The position numbers and the translations under genes were made by a program. This document shows positions 6,255 through 10,323 of a stretch of DNA of 10,323 nucleotides, piece by piece; within the stretch, counting starts at the first letter, position 1; each line of letters starts with the position of its first letter. The stretch is from JALZOC01 sp038320555 (lineage in GTDB: Bacteria > Acidobacteriota > Vicinamibacteria > Vicinamibacterales > 2-12-FULL-66-21): assembly GCA_038320555.1 (NCBI GenBank), contig JBBQEJ010000175.1, positions 1 to 10,323 on the forward strand, given 5' to 3'. The notes below the pieces were generated by a model. It saw only the letters and a list, made by a program, of their open reading frames with translations. It did no database searches and was not told the origin of the DNA.

Positions 6255-7406
6255 CTCGGGATAAGCGCCGGCTTCGATCGCTTCCCAGAGATCCCGTCGA
6301 TGAAAATCCGGATCCGCGCCCGAAATCTTGACCGCCTCGTCCCAGACGAGTGAATGGGTGCCCGCGAGCGGGGACCAGTGGAACTTCACGAAATGTGATT
6401 CCCCTCCGGCGTTGACGAAGCGAAACGTGTGCACGCCGAAGCCTTGCATGGTGCGGTAGCTGCGGGGAATGGCACGGTCGGACATCGCCCACATGAGCAT
6501 CGCGGTAATCTCGGGCATCAACGACGCGAAGTCCCAGAAAGTGTCGTGGGCTGTCCCCGCCTGAGGCATCGCGAAATGCGGTTCCGGTTTGGCCGCGTGC
6601 ACCAGATCGGGAAACTTCATCGCGTCCTGGATGAAAAAGATCGGTATGTTGTTGCCGACGAGATCCCAATTCCCTTCATCCGTGTAGAACTTCACCGCGA
6701 ATCCGCGAACATCACGCGCGGTGTCGGTCGACCCGCGCTCACCGAGCACGGTCGAAAAGCGCACGAAGACGGGCGTCTGCTTTCCGGCCTCGGCAAAGAG
6801 CGACGCGCGTGTATAGCGCTCGAGCGGCTTGTAGCATTCGAAGTAGCCGTGCGCCGCGGAACCGCGCGCGTGGACGATGCGCTCCGGGATGCGTTCGTGA
6901 TCGAAATGCGTGATCTTTTCGCGGAGGATGAAGTCCTCTAATGCGGTGGGTCCGCGTAACCCCGCCTTCAGCGAGTTTTGATTGTCGCCGATCGGTACCC
7001 CCTGGTTCGTCGTCAGGACGCGTTTGGAGGCGTCCGCGCGCACGTGATCGAGCGAGCCAATGGTCTTATTGGTACCTAGTGTGGGTGATCCACTGCCCAC
7101 CTTGTCCGAGCCGATGCTCTCCGTTACGGTGCTCGATGTAACGAGTGGATCGTCGGGGGCGACAACTCCGCCGGCTGCCGGGGCAATCGACGCGGCCGGG
7201 TCATATTCGGCCGGTTTATGGGCGTTATAGGGGATGGCCGCTGCCAGATCCTGGGTTCCCGAATGTTTCGCAGCGAGATCGTCCTGGGAGCGCGGCGGTT
7301 CCGGTGTGGCCGGACCGCTCACCGTGGCCCGACTGTTACGCACCTCGCTCGTCCCGCTCTGCTGATCCCGTCTGGCCCTTTTGGCAGGGCGTTTCGACTT
7401 CGCCAT
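6252..7406 (-). CDS. katE: Catalase KatE, N-terminal part (384 aa, ends at the premature TAG)
   Basis: This is the piece translated if the TAG at 6254-6252 terminates. It begins MAKSKRPAKRARR, a strongly basic stretch, followed by a poorly conserved Ser/Thr/Pro/Ala-rich region. The catalase entry sequence GLRGPTALEDFILREKI appears at about 149-165, then FDHERIPERIVHARG with distal His179, FVRFSTVLGERGSTDTARDVRGFAVKF-type core strands, GNNIPIFFIQDA (251-262), and RSYRTMQGFGVHTFRF (316-330). It ends at GAYPE (380-384). It contains the distal haem pocket but lacks the proximal Tyr, the rest of the beta-barrel's partner helices and the C-terminal domain. Alone it should not form an active catalase by analogy with known structures. 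The frame stays open 227 codons upstream of the ATG, but that sequence is antisense to DUF1003 and is not counted. Confidence 0.85.
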   Translation of the reverse strand: MAKSKRPAKRARRDQQSGTSEVRNSRATVSGPATPEPPRSQDDLAAKHSGTQDLAAAIPYNAHKPAEYDPAASIAPAAGGVVAPDDPLVTSSTVTESIGSDKVGSGSPTLGTNKTIGSLDHVRADASKRVLTTNQGVPIGDNQNSLKAGLRGPTALEDFILREKITHFDHERIPERIVHARGSAAHGYFECYKPLERYTRASLFAEAGKQTPVFVRFSTVLGERGSTDTARDVRGFAVKFYTDEGNWDLVGNNIPIFFIQDAMKFPDLVHAAKPEPHFAMPQAGTAHDTFWDFASLMPEITAMLMWAMSDRAIPRSYRTMQGFGVHTFRFVNAGGESHFVKFHWSPLAGTHSLVWDEAVKISGADPDFHRRDLWEAIEAGAYPE

Positions 7407-7539
7407 AGAAATGTTTACTCCAGAAAATTGATAGCTCCTGAACTTTGCTCGGCGGCACCTAAGCACGGGCCGTACCATCCACAGGCGCTTTGGCCCCGAC
7501 TGTGCTTCGCTTGGTGGGCGGGACCAGCCGAGGTGTTGC
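7407..7539. promoter_or_regulatory. Divergent promoter region between katE and the DUF1003 gene
   Basis: These 133 bp separate two divergent starts. The 40 bp next to katE are markedly AT-richer than the surroundings. On the minus strand TATCAA (in GCTATCAATTTTC, about 7427-7439) is a possible -10 box for katE, without a consensus -35. GGAG lies 11 nt before the ATG. I recognise no OxyR-, PerR- or LexA-type operator. Confidence 0.35.
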
Positions 7540-8187
7540 GTGTCGGCAGCGAATCGGGGAGAGCGACCGTTGATAAAGCTTGGAGCGGAAGGAGCGAGCG
7601 TAGATTCCATCGACGCCAGTCCGTCTCGAGACGTACCCGCTCTCGAGGAGAACGTCGAGGCGATCAAGCGATGGGAGCAATCCCTCCTGCACGCGCGATC
7701 CAGGGCGGAGCAGCTGAGCGACTGGATCACGGCCACCGCTGCAAGCGGGCCTGTCCTGGTTGTGCATGTCGCGTGGTTCACATTGTGGATCGCCGCCAAC
7801 TGCGGATTTCTGCCCGGCGTCGCGCGTTTCGATCCCTTTCCGTTTCCCTTCCTCACGATGATGGTGTCGCTGGAGGCGATCTTCCTGGCGCTGTTCGTCC
7901 TCGCGAGCCAGAACCGCCTCGCCCGTCTATCCGACAAGAGAGCCCACCTCGACCTGCAGATTGACCTTCTGGCGGAGCGGGAGATGACCGCCGTCCTGCA
8001 ATTGCTCCAGGACATCGTGACGCATCTGAATGTAAGAGGGACGGTCACGCCCGAACAGCTTCGGGATCTGGTGAAGAAGACGGACATTCATACGCTCGCC
8101 GAGAAGCTCGAAGGTTTTCCCGACGCTGGTGTCAACGCTCAGGCGCCTGCCCCAGAGCGAATGCCCGATGGAGCCGGGAAGACGTGA
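7540..8187 (+). CDS. DUF1003 membrane protein, 215 aa
   Basis: This belongs to the DUF1003 family, small inner-membrane proteins of unknown biochemical role. The N-terminal 60 residues are soluble and charged (DVPALEENVEAIKRWEQSLLHARSRAEQLSDWI). Two transmembrane helices follow at about 70-90 (GPVLVVHVAWFTLWIAANCGF) and 103-123 (PFLTMMVSLEAIFLALFVL). The family hallmark DPFPFPFLTMMVSLEAIF (98-115) then ASQNR (122-126) is present. A coiled-coil-like segment at about 127-165 (LARLSDKRAHLDLQIDLLAEREMTAVLQLLQDI) and a Pro-rich end complete it. The start is GTG 7540 with GAGG a few bases upstream. TTG 7570, preceded by GGGGAG, is a credible alternative that would remove ten residues. It is divergent from katE and 76 bp ahead of the Asp-box gene. 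A role in stress or magnesium-linked membrane function is speculative. Confidence 0.88.
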   Translation: MSAANRGERPLIKLGAEGASVDSIDASPSRDVPALEENVEAIKRWEQSLLHARSRAEQLSDWITATAASGPVLVVHVAWFTLWIAANCGFLPGVARFDPFPFPFLTMMVSLEAIFLALFVLASQNRLARLSDKRAHLDLQIDLLAEREMTAVLQLLQDIVTHLNVRGTVTPEQLRDLVKKTDIHTLAEKLEGFPDAGVNAQAPAPERMPDGAGKT

Positions 8188-8230
8188 TGACTCCTGCCGT
8201 AGACTGATCGGCCCCAGAAGCTGTCGGCGA

Positions 8231-8239
8231 TGCTATTAT
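8231..8239 (+). promoter_or_regulatory. Possible extended -10 element for the Asp-box gene
   Basis: TGCTATTAT has the TG-N-plus-hexamer form of an extended -10, about 25 nt before the ATG at 8264. There is no recognisable -35 hexamer at 16-18 bp. It would give a very short leader that still includes the GGAG at 8256-8259. The assignment rests on sequence form only. Confidence 0.3.
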
Positions 8240-8263
8240 CCGCGCGTCACCGCACGGAGCCCT

Positions 8264-10323
8264 ATGCGACAGCTGTTTCTGACCGCCGTTGTCCTCGTTG
8301 CGCTCGCGCCGGTGCGCGCGCAGCAGGTGAATCCCTCCACCTTCGCCGAGCTACGCTGGCGATCAATCGGACCGCCCAGGTCCGGCTATGTGTCGGCGCC
8401 AGCGGGCGTCCCCGGAGATCCCACGACCTACTACGTCGGTTTGCCGGAAGGTGGCGTTTGGAAGACGACTAATGGCGGCAATACGTGGAGACCGATCTTC
8501 GATGAGGTGCGCGTCGCCTCGGTCGGCGCTGTGGCCGTGGCGCCCTCCGATCCAGCAATCGTGTACGTCGGTACCGGCAATCTGTCCGGCTGGTCGTTCA
8601 CGATAGGCAAGGGCGTCTACAAGTCGACCGACGGCGGGCGGAATTGGACCAATATCGGATTGTCCCGCTCGCAGTACATCGGCGCCATCGTCGTCGATCC
8701 GCGGAACGCCAGCAACGTGCTCGTCGCCGTACTTGGTCCGCGCGCGTCCGGCTCTGCCGAGGCCCCGGAGACGGGCGAGCGCGGCGTGTACCGCTCGAGC
8801 GATGGCGGCCGTTCCTGGACGCGCGTGCTGCCGGCGGACGGCTCGTCGGGCGCCTCGGACGTGTGTATCGATCACGGCGATCCGCTGATCGCCTATGCGT
8901 TGCTGGGCACAGGCGGCGGTGCGCCTGAAGCGTCTCGACCCATCGCCCCGGGCGCCGGTGCCTACAGGTCCGCTGATGGTGGGCTGACGTGGCAGCCGGT
9001 CGGAGGCCACGGCTTGCCGGATGGCGCGCGCATCTCGGCGCTTGCCGTCTCGTCGGATACGCATGGCCGGAGGCTGTATGCGATGGCCGGTGTTGGCGGA
9101 GGCCGGGGCGGGGGCAACCGCGCGCTCTATCGGTCCGATGACGGCGGGGAAACCTGGACGCTCGGGACACGCGAGCTCGCGAGCGCGGGCGGCAAGATTT
9201 ACGCCGATCCCCAAAATCCTGACGTGGTGTACCTCATGGGCACCGCAATCTACCGCTCGATCGATGGCGGACAGCACGTCTCGGCGTTCTGGGGCGCGCC
9301 GAGCGGCGCCGACCCGCGGTTTCTCTGGATCGATCCGACCAACTCGAAGCGAATGATCGCAGGCGTCGACCAGGGACCGGCAATCTCCGTGGATGGTGGC
9401 ACGTCGTGGACGCCGTACTACGGACTGACGAACGGCCAGTTCTACCGTGTGTCAACCGATTACGATTTCCCGTACCACGTCTGCGGTCCGCAGCAGGATT
9501 CCGGAACGGCGTGCGTTGTGAGCCGTAGCGACTTCGGTGAGATCAGGCCGAACGACTGGTACCCGGGCGGCGGTTTCGAGAATGGATTTCTGATCGCCGA
9601 CCCGCTGGACAAGCGTTACATGTACACGCAGGGCTGGTATCACGTCCTGCGCCGCTACGATCGCACGACCGGCCAGGTTGTCGTGCTGTACCAACCCGGG
9701 CCCGAGGACCGCTTCGGCGGCGCGCCGCCGCTCGCCTTCTCGCCGCAGGATCCGCACACGCTGTACATGGCCGGCCACCGGGTGCTCGCCTCGAACGATC
9801 GAGGGCACACCTGGCGCGCCATCAGTCCCGATCTCGCCGCGCTGCCGGGGGTGCCGCTCCCATCATCTGCGGCGGTCGCGGGCGGCGGGGGCGTCAGCTC
9901 CCCGGCGCCTGGAGGATCGATCCAGTCGCTGGCCCCGTCGAACGTGGCCGCGGGTCTCATCTGGGTCGGGACCAGCACCGGCCTCATCCACGTGACACGC
10001 GACAACGGCCGGACGTGGGCGAACGTGACGCCGCCGAACCTGCCGCCGGCCGCCATTAACGTCATCGACGCGTCACACTCGAAGGCGGACACTGCGTACA
10101 TCGCGCTGATGTCGCGCGACGCGCATCCGCATATCTATCGCACCAGTGATTACGGGCAGAGCTGGCAGGAGATCTCGAGCGGCCTGCCCGACGGCGAGAT
10201 CGTGCGCGTCGTTCGCGAGGACCCCGTCGATCCCAGCCTCCTCTATGCCGGCACGGTCACAAGTGTCTGGGTCTCGTTCGATCGAGGCGACCACTGGCAG
10301 TCGTTGCAGTTGAATCTGCCGGC
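8264..10323 (+). CDS. Secreted sortilin (VPS10)-like Asp-box beta-propeller protein, partial at right edge
   Basis: The frame is open from ATG 8264 to the window end, 686 residues with no stop; the C-terminus is outside. A signal peptide is clear: MRQLF, a hydrophobic core to Pro16, and VRA|QQ cleavage after Ala19, so it is exported. Eleven Asp-box (BNR) motifs of the form S/T-x-D-x-G-x-T/S-W occur: residues 67-75 (KTTNGGNTW), 120-128, 177-185, 235-243, 290-298, 331-339, 374-382, 509-517, 577-585, 626-634 and 670-678. They imply one or two large beta-propellers, as in VPS10/sortilin and GH74-like proteins. GQFYRVSTDYDFPYHVCG followed by QQDSG (about 394-415) is a signature I associate with the acidobacterial VPS10-like group. 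The catalytic acids of GH74 cannot be assigned. The start has GGAG only 4 nt upstream. The function is unknown; peptide or polysaccharide binding or hydrolysis is possible. Confidence 0.85.
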   Translation, partial: MRQLFLTAVVLVALAPVRAQQVNPSTFAELRWRSIGPPRSGYVSAPAGVPGDPTTYYVGLPEGGVWKTTNGGNTWRPIFDEVRVASVGAVAVAPSDPAIVYVGTGNLSGWSFTIGKGVYKSTDGGRNWTNIGLSRSQYIGAIVVDPRNASNVLVAVLGPRASGSAEAPETGERGVYRSSDGGRSWTRVLPADGSSGASDVCIDHGDPLIAYALLGTGGGAPEASRPIAPGAGAYRSADGGLTWQPVGGHGLPDGARISALAVSSDTHGRRLYAMAGVGGGRGGGNRALYRSDDGGETWTLGTRELASAGGKIYADPQNPDVVYLMGTAIYRSIDGGQHVSAFWGAPSGADPRFLWIDPTNSKRMIAGVDQGPAISVDGGTSWTPYYGLTNGQFYRVSTDYDFPYHVCGPQQDSGTACVVSRSDFGEIRPNDWYPGGGFENGFLIADPLDKRYMYTQGWYHVLRRYDRTTGQVVVLYQPGPEDRFGGAPPLAFSPQDPHTLYMAGHRVLASNDRGHTWRAISPDLAALPGVPLPSSAAVAGGGGVSSPAPGGSIQSLAPSNVAAGLIWVGTSTGLIHVTRDNGRTWANVTPPNLPPAAINVIDASHSKADTAYIALMSRDAHPHIYRTSDYGQSWQEISSGLPDGEIVRVVREDPVDPSLLYAGTVTSVWVSFDRGDHWQSLQLNLP

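Larger units (their letters stand above)
4980..7406 (-). pseudogene. katE: Large-subunit catalase (HPII/KatE) locus interrupted by an in-frame TAG
   Basis: Taken as one frame this encodes 808 residues counting the TAG, somewhat longer than E. coli HPII (753). The product would be a haem hydroperoxidase converting H2O2 to water and oxygen. Domains: a charged, low-complexity N-terminal extension (about 1-140), the catalase core (about 145-630), and a C-terminal DJ-1/PfpI-like class I amidotransferase-fold domain (about 650-808) characteristic of large catalases. Key residues are distal His179 (IVHARG), the catalytic Asn in GNNIPIFF (252/253), and proximal haem ligand Tyr466 in the RIHSYVDTQ segment. 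Codon 385 is TAG (6254-6252) inside PE-stop-ELG, where homologues have Trp or Tyr. Both halves are otherwise intact with no frame change, so this is a point nonsense mutation, a consensus error, or a recoded/split gene. ATG 7406 has GGAG 11 nt upstream. The gene is divergent from DUF1003 and is followed by DUF892. Confidence 0.9.

Noticed and set aside
5764..6669. 301-codon minus-strand ORF in another frame spanning the catalase TAG
   Set aside because: It raised the idea of a frameshift bypass, but its translation is Arg/Gly-rich and unlike catalase, while the catalase frame continues unchanged after the TAG.
5694..6941. Plus-strand ORFs of 219 and 170 codons opposite the catalase
   Set aside because: Both are antisense to conserved catalase sequence with no recognisable domain and no good ribosome site noted.
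7407..8087. 227-codon upstream extension of the catalase frame
   Set aside because: It is antisense to the DUF1003 gene, lacks catalase similarity, and the ATG at 7406 has a usable ribosome site and starts a plausible N-terminus.
8363..9277. 304-codon minus-strand ORF opposite the Asp-box gene
   Set aside because: It is a shadow of a well-supported coding frame with regular Asp boxes and a signal peptide; no motif of its own is seen.

Overview
The window is GC-rich bacterial chromosome. It probably comes from an acidobacterium (Vicinamibacteria-like) or a similar soil or sediment heterotroph. That is an inference from gene content: a Ser/Thr kinase opening with GTRLGPYEIV and a GAGGMGEV loop, a helix-turn-helix/membrane/PD40-propeller protein, and a large secreted Asp-box (sortilin-like) protein, families I associate with that phylum. 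No rRNA, tRNA, CRISPR array, integrase or transposase is visible.

Layout. At the left edge (1-72, minus) is the N-terminus of a Ser/Thr protein kinase. Divergent from it is a cytosolic clan GH-A-like glycosidase (247-1281, plus). It converges on a run of minus-strand genes. The space between (1282-1572) holds several hairpins and a short CTCTGCGT tandem, probably terminators and a degenerate intergenic repeat. The minus-strand run, read from right to left, is a large-subunit catalase (katE, 7406-4980), a YciE/YciF-type DUF892 ferritin-like protein (4937-4341), a DUF72 protein (4181-3444), and an HTH-TM-PD40 protein (3270-1573). Divergent from katE are a DUF1003 membrane protein (7540-8187) and then a secreted 11-Asp-box protein starting at 8264 and running off the right edge.

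Main observation. The catalase gene is interrupted by a single in-frame TAG codon (6254-6252, minus) where homologues have an aromatic residue in a PE-W/Y-ELG motif. Reading frame and family conservation are intact on both sides, so this is a point nonsense change and not a frameshift. The truncated chain would lack the proximal haem-ligand tyrosine. The same base change creates an AGGA Shine-Dalgarno-like sequence 7 nt before a GTG codon that could restart translation of the remaining 420 residues. Recent pseudogenization, consensus error, amber readthrough and a re-initiated two-chain catalase are all open.

How the genes fit together. katE, DUF892 and DUF1003 look like a stress-protection module: peroxide removal, a ferritin-like iron or oxidative-stress protein, and a stress-associated membrane protein. 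katE and DUF892 are only 42 bp apart and may be cotranscribed. The kinase, glycosidase, DUF72, HTH-PD40 and Asp-box genes have no evident pathway link to it. I see no clear new multi-gene system here; the interrupted catalase deserves the closest look.
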